Assembly: GCF_027924605.1 (NCBI RefSeq)
Contig: NZ_AP027042.1
Coordinates: 3,883,524 to 3,947,523, forward strand
Reading direction: 5' to 3'
Origin: Dyella sp. GSA-30
Lineage (GTDB): Bacteria > Pseudomonadota > Gammaproteobacteria > Xanthomonadales > Rhodanobacteraceae
DNA: 64,000 nucleotides
A program made the position numbers and the translations under genes. The notes under the pieces are model-generated. The model saw nothing but the letters and a program-made list of their open reading frames with translations, made no database searches and was not told the DNA's origin. This document shows positions 1 to 12,000 of this stretch, piece after piece (position 1 is the first letter of the stretch; each line of letters opens with the position of its first letter).

Positions 1-3000
1 TCGTTATGTGGCCTTTCCACGGCAGTGGGCGTGACGCCGATGGATTTGTCGCCAAGCAGACTCACCAGTTCGGCATGATGACTTTGCAGGAAATAGTCGG
101 CCAGCGACGCGATGCTTTGATACTCGTAGAACAACGTCTTCGATAATGCGCCGAATGTCTTTTCCAGCTTGATCGTCAGGTCCAATACCATGACGGAATC
201 GATGCCATAGACCTCCAGCGGCACATTCGCATCGATTCTTTGTGCCGGCAACTTGAGCGTGCCCGACAACAGACGCACCAGGTGACGGACCGTCTTATCG
301 CGCATGTCCTCGACGACCGGCGCCACATGCTCCGACGCGACAACAACGTTCGGTGATGTCGTCGGCTGCTCTTTCAACAGCGAGGTCTTCAATTGCTCCA
401 GCTTGCCTTCGGCGACCAGCACCTGCGGCAGTCCGCTCGACAAGGCCTGCACCAATGCCGCGCAACCACTGGCATTGCGCAACGGCACCATGCCGATCTC
501 GTCCAGCAAATACTGGCGCGTACTGGCCGGGACTTGCATGCCGCCTTCTTCCCACAGCGGCCAATTGATCGACAGCGTGCGTCCGCGACGCAAACCCTGG
601 GACACAAGCGCGTCCCGGTAGTGCGCGAAGGCATCCATGAACCCGTTCGCCGCGGCGTAATCGGCCTGCCCTACGTTGCCGAGTGCACTGGCAACCGACG
701 AGAAGCAAACAAAGCAATCGAGCGCCAGATCCTGACTCGCCTCATCCAGATGAAGCGTGCCGGCGACCTTGGCGCGCAATACCGCGTGCAGCTCTTCCGG
801 GGTCTTCCTGATGATAAAGCTGTCGCGCAGGACGCCGGCGCTATGGACGATGCCCTGCAATCCACCGAATGTCCGGACAATGCTGCCAATCAATTGCATC
901 ACGGCATCGCGGTCGCTCACGTCGAGCTGACGGTACTGGACCGTCGCGCCCAGTGATTCAAGCTCGCTCAGCTTGATCTGCGTTGCTTGCGTCAACGCCG
1001 AGCGTCCCGTCAGGATCAGCGTTGCGCCTGTGGCGCACTGCGCGATCTCGCGCGCAAAGATCAAGCCCAGGCCACCGGCTCCGCCGGTAATCAGATATAC
1101 ACCGCGCGCTTTCCAAGGCGAGCCTGCGTCGCTCGAAGCGGCCAGTTCGGCCCAACCGCTTACCTGGCGATGGCCCTCCACGTAACGCACGTCCGACGCG
1201 CCCGTGTTCCGGTTCTCAAGTAGCGCCTGTACTGCGTCCTGGCCAGGCTCGATACGAACGAGCTGTCCGACAATGAGCGGATTTTCCAGCTGCGCCGTAC
1301 GCAGCATGCCGCTCAGGCCTGCCATAAGCTGTGCGGTGCCCTGGTTCGGCACAAGCAGCTGGATCAGATGGCGTCCCGGTTGAGAGTTCAGTGCCTGAAC
1401 CTGCTGCAGCAACTGATTGGCTGCCGATTCGTAGCATTGCGCCAGGTCCTGGTCCACGGCGAGCGTCAGGCAGGCAGCTCCCGGCATACGTTCCGTATCT
1501 ATCGCATCGACGCCACACGACAGCACCAGATGCCCCGCATAGTCCACGGCGCGACCGTTCGCGGCAGGCAGGGCTTCCCACACGGGACTTGCCAGCAGGG
1601 TTTGCCAGGCGGTGGCGGGATCGACGATTGCCGTTGATGCTCTCAGTCCAAGCCGGGTAAAGCGCACACATACTGTGCCGGCTTCATCGCAAAGATCGAT
1701 ATCGAGCGATTGCAACGGATCGTCCGTTGCCTGGCTGGAGCCAGGGCGAACTATCGCCCACATGTTGGCGGCGCAAGGCGCGAGCACTTCCAGCGACGCC
1801 AGCGACACAGGTAGTAACAACGCAGGTTTGGCATCGTCAACCGTGCGCACCAAGCCAATGGAAGCCTGCAATGCGGCGTCCAGCAAGCTTGGATGCAATG
1901 CGTAACCTTCCATACGCATTGCAGCCGGCAGCGTGATTCGTGCGAGGACCTGATCCTGCCCCACGAATAGCTCGCTCAGGCCCTGGAAAGCCGGGCCATA
2001 ATGCAAGCCGGACTGCTCGAACAACGCATAGCATTCCTCGGCACCCAGATGGGATTGGTTGCATTGCTGACGCAGGACGACAAGATCGTGTACCGCCGTC
2101 GTGTGCGGCTCACTATCTGCAAACGCCAGCAACGAGCCTTGACTGTAGATCAGATTCTCGTCTTCCGATGCCTCGCGATAGAGCTCGAAATGAATGTCGC
2201 CATCTTGTCCTGGTGCCAGCGCGATGTGCAGATCGAGCCCATCGGCACCGATCGTCACGGGCCGGACCCAGGCGATATCTTTGAACCGTAGTTCGCAATG
2301 CCCATCGATCGCCTCGCTGGCCGCGCGGTGCACCATCTCCAGTTGCGCGACGCCCGGCAGCAGGCGAACACCCCGCACGACGTGATCGGCGAAAAAGAAC
2401 TCGTCGCCGCTGAAGCGGGAGCTGAAACGCTGCAACGAAAAGCTCGATGTATTGCGATGCAAAAGCGGATGAAGCGTGCCGCCAGATGCTGGGCCTGCCG
2501 CATGCGAAACGGATGCTTCTATCCAATAGCGCTCACGAGCAAACGGATACGTCGGCAGGCTGATGCGGCGGGGCCGATTGCCGCCATACAGTCGATGCCA
2601 ATCGAACGTCAGACCCTTGACCCAAAGATCGATCAGCTTGCCGAGCTTGCCCTTGGTCACCCATGCCTCGGCCATCGCGGCCGTGTCTTCATCGCCGGCC
2701 AGGGCCGCGAGGGTCTCCTTGTTGCGCCGAACCTGTCCGCGATACACGTCCTCGATGCTTGTCTCGCCAGCGGCGTACGCATCCAGTTTCTCGCTCAACT
2801 CGGCCAGCGAGCCGACCATCAGGCCCAACCGCTCCTCCATGGCTTCGCGCCCGACCTGCAAGGTATAGGCCAGGTCGACCAGTGCGATCCCCGACTCGGC
2901 ATGCGACGCAAGGAATGAGCGCAACGCATGCACCTGCTCACGCAAGCGATCCTCGTCACGGGCCGACAACACGACGGCAACGGGGTTGTTCGAGGCAACT

Positions 3001-6000
3001 GGCCTTGCTGTCGGCGCAATATATTCCTCGATCACGATATGTGCGTTGGCGCCGCCCGCACCAAACGAGGAGATGCCGGCAATGCGTGTGCTTTCTGGGG
3101 TCGGCTTCGGCCAGGGAGCAAGCTCCTGCTGCACCACAAAGGGGGTACCGGCAAAGTCGATGTTCGGATTGAGCACGCTCGAATGCAGGCTCGGCGCCAA
3201 CTGGCCGTGCTTCATCTGCAGCAATACCTTGGTCACGCCGGCAATACCCGCTGCGCTTTCGCAGTGCCCGATATTCGACTTGGCCGAACCGATCGCGCAG
3301 AACTGCTTGTCTTGCGTCCACTGTCCAAATGCTTTGCTTAGCCCGGCAATCTCGATCGGGTCGCCCAGGCTGGTGCCGGTGCCATGGGCTTCGATATAGC
3401 TCACCGCCCGGGCGTCGATACCACCTTCGCGCAATGCGCGCTCGATCACCTTGGCCTGTGCGTTCGGGTTTGGCACCGTGTAGCCGTTGGTCTTGCCGCC
3501 ATGATTGATCGCAGTGGCTTTGATCACCCCGTAGATATGGTCGCCATCGGCGATCGCCTGCGACAGCGGCTTGAGCAAGACCGCACCCACGCCCTCGCCG
3601 GGCACATAGCCCTCGCCGCCTTCGCCAAAACTCTCGCAGCGGCCCTTGCCGGAAATGAACTTGCCCTGGGCCAGCATCAGGTACTTGTTCGGATGCACCG
3701 ACACATTCACGCCACCGGCGACCGCTACGGCGCAGCCGCCGCGTTGCAGGCTCTGGCACGCCAGGTGGATCGCCGTCAGCGACGACGAACACATGGTGTC
3801 CAAGGCCATGCTTGGGCCATTGAAATTGCAGAAGTACGACACGCGATTGGCGATCGATGCCGGATGGCCCGGTACGGCTAGCGCATGCCCTCTGGCCTGC
3901 TCCTGGGCGCCGTAAAGCTGGTATTCCTCATACATCACACCGACGAACACGCCGACGCTGCCCTCTTCGGCTACGTTATCGCGGGTGTAGCCGGCGTCCT
4001 CCAGCGTGGCGTGCACGCACTCCAGGAACAGTCGTTCCTGCGGATCCATCAGCTCCGCTTCGCGTGGCGAGATATTGAAGAACAGCGGATCGAACAGGTC
4101 GACGCCGTCGATAAAGCCGCCCCATTTGCCGTACGTCTTGCCCGGCCTGGTGCGGTCCTGATCGTAGTACAGCGTGTGATCCCAGCGCTCGGCGGGAATC
4201 TCGGTGATACTGTCCTTGCCCTCGCTCAGGTTGACCCAGAACTGTTCAAGATTGGCCGCCTGCGGGTATCGGCCTGCGACACCAATGATGGCGATCTCGC
4301 CGATGGCAGAGCCCGCATCTCCCTTGCGTTGATTGCGCGCCTCGTAACCCGAGCGACGGCTGTTCCCCGGGGTAACGGACTTGTCGATCCTAGTGACGGA
4401 AGGCACCGACACAGCCGCGGCGACAGCACGCTTCTCTCCCAGCACGGTCAACATGGCAGCGCGGTGATGCTGGAGAAAGTAGCCGCTCAGCGCAGCAATC
4501 GTCTGATACTCGAAGAACAATGTCTTAGGCAGCGGGCCGAACTGCTTTTCCAGCGTACGCGTGAGATCCAGCACCAGCAGGGAGTCGATACCGAAACTTT
4601 CCATTTGCGCCAGCGGATCGATCCGATGCGCAGGCAGCTTCAGCGTCGCCGACAACAGACGCACGAAATAACGAGTGGCCCTTTCTTCAATACCGTCCGA
4701 ATCACGGCTCGCCACCGTCGCTTGCTCATCCGCCTGCGATAGCGACACACGCTGATGCATCGAATCAACCCGGCCAGCCGATTCCTCGGAATCCGCGTCA
4801 TGGGCCACACCACCATTCGGCGGCGCGGCGGGAGACTTCAGGCCAAGGCCCTTGAATCGCAGGCACACCATGCCGTTGTCATCGCACAGGTCGATATCGG
4901 CCGTGCGCACCGCATCACTGCTTGCGCGGCCATGGCTGGGGCGAACAACCGCCCACATGTGGCTCGCGCAGGGCGCGAGCACATCCAGCGCATTCAGTGT
5001 GAAGGGCAACATCAACTTCACGTCGCCCGCAGACACGCCCATTTGTAAACCGATCGATGCTTGCAGCGCGGCATCGAGCAGGCTCGGATGCAGCACATAG
5101 CGATCTTTCGTCGCCTGCAACGAGAGCGGCAAGATGATGCGCGCCAATGCCAGCCGCTCGCCGACGAACAGCTCGCTCAAACCCTGGAATCCACTCCCAT
5201 AACGCAATCCGAGCGCATTGAACGCTGCGTAGCACTGCTCGGCACTCCATGTCGCCTGCGTGCATTGTTCACGGAGTTCCGCCAGATCGTGCGTCGCCGG
5301 AGTGTCGTCGTCGATGGTTTCCGTCACTACGCCGTGACCGTGAACGATCTCACCATCCTCGGCTCTTGTATGGATTTGATAGCCGACATCGCCGTTCTCT
5401 TCCGGGAATAGCGAGACATGCAACTCCACGCCATCGCCGTCGACGACGACCGGACGTGTCCATACAATGTCCTTCAGATGCAGCTTACCGGCATCGTCGA
5501 TTACTTCATTTACCGCGGCACGAGCCATTTCCAGCTGAGCGACGCCCGGCAACACACGGTTATCCAGCACCACATGATCGGCAAGGAAAAACTCGCCTCC
5601 ATCAAAACGCGTACTGAAGCGTGGCCCGGACAGATTCGATGAATTGCGCTGAAGCAATGGGTGTAACGCCGTGGCACGCGATGGACTGTCCACGTCCGGT
5701 ACCCAATAGCGTTCCCTGGCAAACGGATAGGTCGGCAAACTGATTCGGCGCAGCGTCTGGTTGGCATAAAGGCGGCGCCAATCGAACGTGTGCCCCTTTA
5801 CCCACGCGTCGAGCAGCTTGTCCAGCGCGCCCTTCTCGAGCCAACTCTGGATGGTATGGGCCATCTCGTCATCGTCCGCGAATGCAGCCGTTGCGTCCCT
5901 GCGGCGCTTGACCTGACCACGATAGATATCGGGCGCATCACTATTTGCGAGACAACGCGTCAGCTTGTCGCGTAACACATCGATCGAGTCGGCGACGAAA

Positions 6001-9000
6001 CCCAGACGCTCTTCCATGGCCTCACGGCCGATTTGCAACGTATAGGCCAGATCGGCCAATGCCATCTCCGACGCCGCTTGCGGGGCCGACACTACACTCA
6101 GCAGTTGCCGCACCTGTTCATGCAAGCGTTCTTCGTTGCGCGCCGACAGCACCACCGCGACCGGCCCGGTGGTCGCTGAGGGTGCCGCCGCCGACGGAAC
6201 ATATTCCTCCAGCACGACGTGCGCATTCACGCCACCAAAGCCGAATGAGCTCACGCCGGCACGACGTGGCAGGGGTTGCCCGTGGGCATCGCGCGCCGCC
6301 GCCCATTCGCGCGCCGACTGCACCACATAAAAGGGGCTGCCCTTCAGATCGATATACGGATTGAGCGTATCGCTGTGCAGGCTCTTTACCAGCGTCCGGT
6401 GCTTCATCTGCAACAGCACCTTGATGACGCCCGCCACGCCCGCAGCCAGCTCCAGATGACCGATATTGGTTTTGACCGAACCCAGGCCGCAATGGGGCGC
6501 CACGACCTCATCCGGCCCCGTGGCCGCGTAGAGCTCCTTGAACGCCGCCTTCAGGCCGTTGATTTCCACCGGATCGCCCAATGGCGTACCGGTACCGTGG
6601 GCTTCGATATACGTGACGGTCCGCGGATCGATGCCGGCCTGCTGATAGGCATGCCGAATGACTGCGGCCTGCGCTTTCGGATTGGGTGCGGTCAACGAAT
6701 TGGCGCGTCCGCCATGATTCTCTGCGGTACCGCGTATCAGGCCGTAGATATGATCGCCGTCGCGCTCGGCGTGGGAGAGTTTCTTCAACACCAGCATCGC
6801 GACGCCTTCGCCGCGCACGTAACCGTTGGCTTCGCTGGAGAAGGTCTTGCAGCGTCCATCTTCGCTCAGCATGCCCGCCTTGTTGAAGCTGACATGCAGA
6901 TCCGGGTTGACGATGGTGTTCACGCCGCCGGCAATGGCCATGCCGCAATCGCCTCGTTCGATGGCGAGTATGGCTCGCCGCAATGCGATCAAGGAACTCG
7001 AGCAGGCTGTTTCTACAGGCTCGCTGGGGCCGTGGAAATCGAGAAAATAACTCATCCGGTTGGGGCCTACCGAGGCCACGGCACCGGTCGAGGAATACCC
7101 TTCGATGGCCATCTGAGCACGACTGATCAAATGGCTATAACCGGTCGGCATCGTGCCGACGTAGATCGCCGTATCGCTACCCGATAGCGTCGACCCGGCG
7201 TAGCCGGCGTCTTCCAGCGCCTTCCAGATATGGATCATCATCAGGCGCTGTTGCGGGTCCATCAACTCCGCTTCCTTCGGTGAAATGCCGAAGAACATCG
7301 GGTCGAAGTCGCCCACGCCGTCGATGAAGCCGCCTTGTGTGATATTGGTCTTGTTGTCCTCCTGGGCGGGATCGCCGTACCAAGTACGCCAATCCCAGCG
7401 ATCGTTCGGGATGTCGCTGATGCAATCCCTACCTTCGAGCAGGTTGCGCCAGAAGGCATCGATATCCCGTGCCTGCGGGAACTGCCCGCTCATGCCGATA
7501 ATCGCGACCGGCTCACTGGTCACCGGCTCACGATGTGCCACCGCGGCGCTGAAACGTCCGCGTGCACGTTGCCGGATACGATCGAATGCCGGCGGCGTCA
7601 CGGCGGGCGCCGCTTCAACAACCTTGACTGCGTCACTCTGCGTGGCAAATCGCGGAACGAGCACCGCCCGATGCTCGCTGGCCAGATAGCCCGTCAGACC
7701 ATCCAGCGTCGGAAATTCGAAGAAGATGGTTGGAGCGAGTTCAAGCTTGTACTGATGGTTTATGGCATTACCGAACTCGGTCAACGTGATCGAATCGAAA
7801 CCGTATTCGCTCAAGGCGGTATCGCCGTCGATGTCTTCCGGTTTCACCTTGATCAGGGCCGATACCATCCCTATCAATTCGCGCCTTAGCTGCTGTTGCA
7901 ACGAGCGATCGCTCTGACCTGTTGTCGTTGCTTCTTCGTCGAAAGCTCTCCTCGGCGCGGCGGCGGCTGGCTTTGACTTGCCCAACATCGTTTGCCGGAT
8001 ACGCGCCGCGTCGCCGGCAATCACTACCCGCTGGCTCTGCCCGCTTGCCATCGCCTGCCGTAACGCCAGCACACCATTGTCGCTGGCCAACGCGTGCATC
8101 CCCAACTGCTGCACCAGCATCGCGCGTGTGGCCGCATCCACCTGCATGCCGCCCTCATCCCACAACGGCCAGTTCACCGACAGCGTGCGCCCATGACGCT
8201 GGCCCTGGGCGACCCGTTCGCTACGGTAATGTGCGAAGGCGTCCATAAAGGCATTCGCTGCCGCATAGTCCGCCTGCCCCACATTGCCCACCGCACCGGC
8301 AATCGATGAGAAGCAGATAAAGCAGTCCAGTGCCATGTCGCGACTGGCTTCGTCCAGATTCAACGTGCCGGCCACCTTCGCGCTCAGCACCTCATGCAAT
8401 TGCTGTGGCGTCTTTTTCGCGATAAAGCTGTCGCGCACCACGCCGGCGCTATGGATGATGCCGTCCAGGCTTTCGAACTCCTCCGGAATGCCCCGCACCA
8501 GCTGAGTGAGTGCCGTCGCATCGCTGACGTCGACGGTGTGATAGCGCACGACCGCCCCGAGCGTTTCCAGTTCACGGATATGCGTCTGAATGCCTTCGTT
8601 CAACGGCGAGCGGCCGGTAAGAATCAGCACCGCGTTCCTGGCCTGGCGCGCTATCTCGCGCGCAAAGATCAGTCCCAGGCCACCGGCGCCGCCGGTGATC
8701 AGATAGACACCCTGAGCCTTCCAAGGTGAGCCCGCAGCACTCACCTCCGCCTGCTCGGCCCAGCCGGCGACCTGGCGTTCGCCACCGACGTAACGCAGGT
8801 GCAGCGAACCGGCATCGCGATTTTCAAGCAACGCCTGCGCCACGTTCTGATCGGCCTGAACGCGGATCACCTGACCGATGATGCGCGGATTTTCCAGTTG
8901 CGCCGTACGCAACATCCCGCTCAGTCCGGCCATAAGCTGACCTTCGCCATACCCGGGCACGACGACCTGGATCAGATGCTTGCCGGGCTGTCCGTTGAGC

Positions 9001-12000
9001 GACTGGATCTGTTCCAGCAACATCCTCGCGGCCGATTCAAAGCGCCGGGCAACAGCCTCACCGCCTCCAGGCGTCAGGTGGATGGCGTCCGGTAAATAGA
9101 GATCCAGGCCAAGCAGATCTACACCGCAAGTCAGCACGACATGCTGCTCGTAGCGGGTACCACCTGTATGCTCGACGACCGCAGGCGTCCATGTCGGGGA
9201 CAGCTGCAACGTCTGAATCGGTGCAGCGCTTACTGCTGACTCTGCCGTTATTGCCCTCAGACTGAATTGCCTGAGCCGGATGCATGCCACACCACGCTCA
9301 TCGCATAAATCGATATCGAGTCGTTGCACTGCATCGCCGGGTTTGCTGCCGGCACTGTGCCTCACCACCGCCCACATGGTGTTCGTATATGGCGCCAGCA
9401 CCTCCAACTCGCCCAGGGCAAAGGGCAACATCGGCGCGATCTTGTTCAGATCGAACGGTGTGCTCATCTGTAAGCCCAACGTTGCCTGCAAGGCCGCATC
9501 CAGCAAACTGGGATGCAGCACGTAGTCACTTGTGGACACTGTGGCGGGCAGAGTGATACGTGCGAGTACCTGTTCGGTCCCAATAAACAGCTCGTTCAAG
9601 CCCTGGAACGCTGGGCCATAGTGCAGGCCCATCTGTTCGAACAAGGCATAACATTGCGCTGAGTCCAGATGGTCCGCCGTGTGCTGTTGGCGCAAGCTGG
9701 CGAGATCGTGCAGGGGCGCAGCAGGCACATGATCGGCAACAGCCGTCACCTTGCCCTGGCTATAGACCGCGATCTGGCTGTCTTCGGATTCGCGGTATAT
9801 CTCGAAGTCGATCTCACCGTCGTCTTGTGGATTCAGAGCGATATGCAAATCGACCCCGTCGGCCCCAACAGTTACGGGCCGAATCCAGGCAATGTTCTTC
9901 AATTGAAGATGATGGCCTTCGCCGATCGCCTGGCCAACTGCATAGCGCGCCATTTCCAGTTGCGCTACGCCCGGGAGCACGCGAGCGCCTTGCACCACAT
10001 GATCGGTTAAAAAGAACTCATCGCCGCTCAGGCTGGTGCTGAAGCGTAGACCTGCCACATCGGACGTGTTCCGATGCACCAACGGGTGCAAAAGAATAAG
10101 GGCACCAGGCGAACCCGCCGACTTTACCGGGCTCGCCGGTATCCAGTAGCGCTCACGTGCAAAGGGATAGGTCGGCAAACTGATCCTGCGTGGCCTGTTT
10201 GCCCCATAGAGGTGCTGCCAGTCGAACGTCAGGCCCTTGACCCACAGGTCGAGCAGTTTGCCGAACTTGCCCTTGGCCATCCATGTCTCGACGATGGTTT
10301 CCATATCGTCGTCGCCGGCCAGGGCAGCCAGGGTCTCTTTGTTGCGCTTGACCTGGCCACGATAGAGATCGTCGATGGTCGTCTCACCCGCGACATAGGC
10401 ACTCAGTTTCGCGCGCAGTTCGGGCAAAGAACCAACCACCAGGCCTAGCCGCTCCTCCATGGCCTCGCGTCCAACCTGCAATGTGTAGGCAAGGTCACCC
10501 AGGTCGATGGTCGCGTCCGAGGCGATCGCGTCCAGTAGCTGCTGCGCCTGTTCGCGCAGTCGATCTTCATGACGTGCCGACAGCACGACCAAGACCGGTC
10601 CGCTTACCTCACGCGACACGGCGGGAGCGGCATACTCTTCGATAACGACATGCGCATTGGCGCCGCCTGCACCGAACGAGGAGATGCCAGCGATGCGTGC
10701 ACTTTTTGGTGTCGCCCTCGGCCAGGGCGCGAGCTCCTGCTGCACCACAAAGGGGGTACCGGTAAAGTCGATGTTCGGATTGAGCACGCTCGAATGCAGG
10801 CTCGGCGCCAATTGGCCGTGCTTGAGCTGCAACAGCACCTTGGTAACGCCGGCAATACCGGCCGCGCTCTCGCAATGGCCGATATTCGACTTGGCCGAAC
10901 CAATCGCGCAAAACTGCTTGTCCTGCGTCCAGCCTCGAAACGCCTTGGACAATCCGGCGATCTCGATCGGATCGCCCAGGCTGGTGCCGGTGCCATGCGC
11001 TTCGATGTAGCTGATCGAGCGCGCATCCACGCCACCCTCACGCAACGCACGCTCGATCACCTTGGCCTGTGCATTGGGGTTTGGGACCGTGTAACCGTTG
11101 GTCTTGCCGCCATGATTGATCGCGGTGGCCTTGATCACCCCGTAAATATGGTCGCCATCGTCTATCGCCTGCGACAGCGGCTTGAGCAAGACCGCACCCA
11201 CGCCTTCGCCGGGCACATAGCCTTCGCCACCTTCGCCGAAACTCTCGCAGCGCCCCTTACCCGAAATGAACTTGCCCTGGGCCAGCATCAGGTACTTGTT
11301 CGGATGCACCGACACATTCACGCCACCGGCGACCGCTACGGAGCAATCGCCACGTTGCAGACTCCGGCACGCCAGATGGATCGCCGTCAGCGACGACGAG
11401 CACATGGTGTCCAGCGCCAGGCTGGGGCCATTGAAATTGCAGAAGTACGAAATGCGATTCGCTACGGATGCAGCACTATTGAGCATGGCAAGGTTGTTCC
11501 CCCTGGCCTGCTCCTGCGCTCCGTAAAGCTGGTATTCCTCGTACATCACGCCCACAAACACGCCGACGCTGCTGTCTTCGGCCACGTTTTCACGGGTGTA
11601 GCCGGCATCCTCCAGCGTGGCATGCACGCATTCCAGGAACAGCCGTTCCTGCGGATCCATCAGCTCCGCTTCGCGCGGCGAGATATTGAAGAACAGTGGA
11701 TCGAACAGATCGACGCCGTCGATAAAACCACCCCACTTGCTGTACGTCTTGCCGGTCTTGCTGCGGTCCGCGTCGTAGTAGAGCCCATGATCCCAACGCT
11801 CGACGGGAATCTCGGTAATGCTGTCCCTGCCCTGGCTCAGGTTGGCCCAGAACTGTTCGAGATTGGCAGCTTGCGGATAACGCCCCGCCACACCGATGAT
11901 GGCGATTTCGCCGACGTCCCTGCTCGCAACGGCTGCCCCATCGTCGAGCTGTCTCCCCGCTGCCGGAAAACTCGGTCGCCCCACGCCAAAGCGCGGGCGG

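Noticed and set aside
2956-3792. 278-codon minus-strand frame over the KS4 region
   Set aside because: It lies in another frame of the giant PKS, is Arg-rich and has no domain; the KS motifs are all in the PKS frame.
4583-5060. Possible hidden ketoreductase in PKS module 3
   Set aside because: Only about 160 residues separate the DH from the ACP serine, with no GGAGGLG or ADYAAAN motif.
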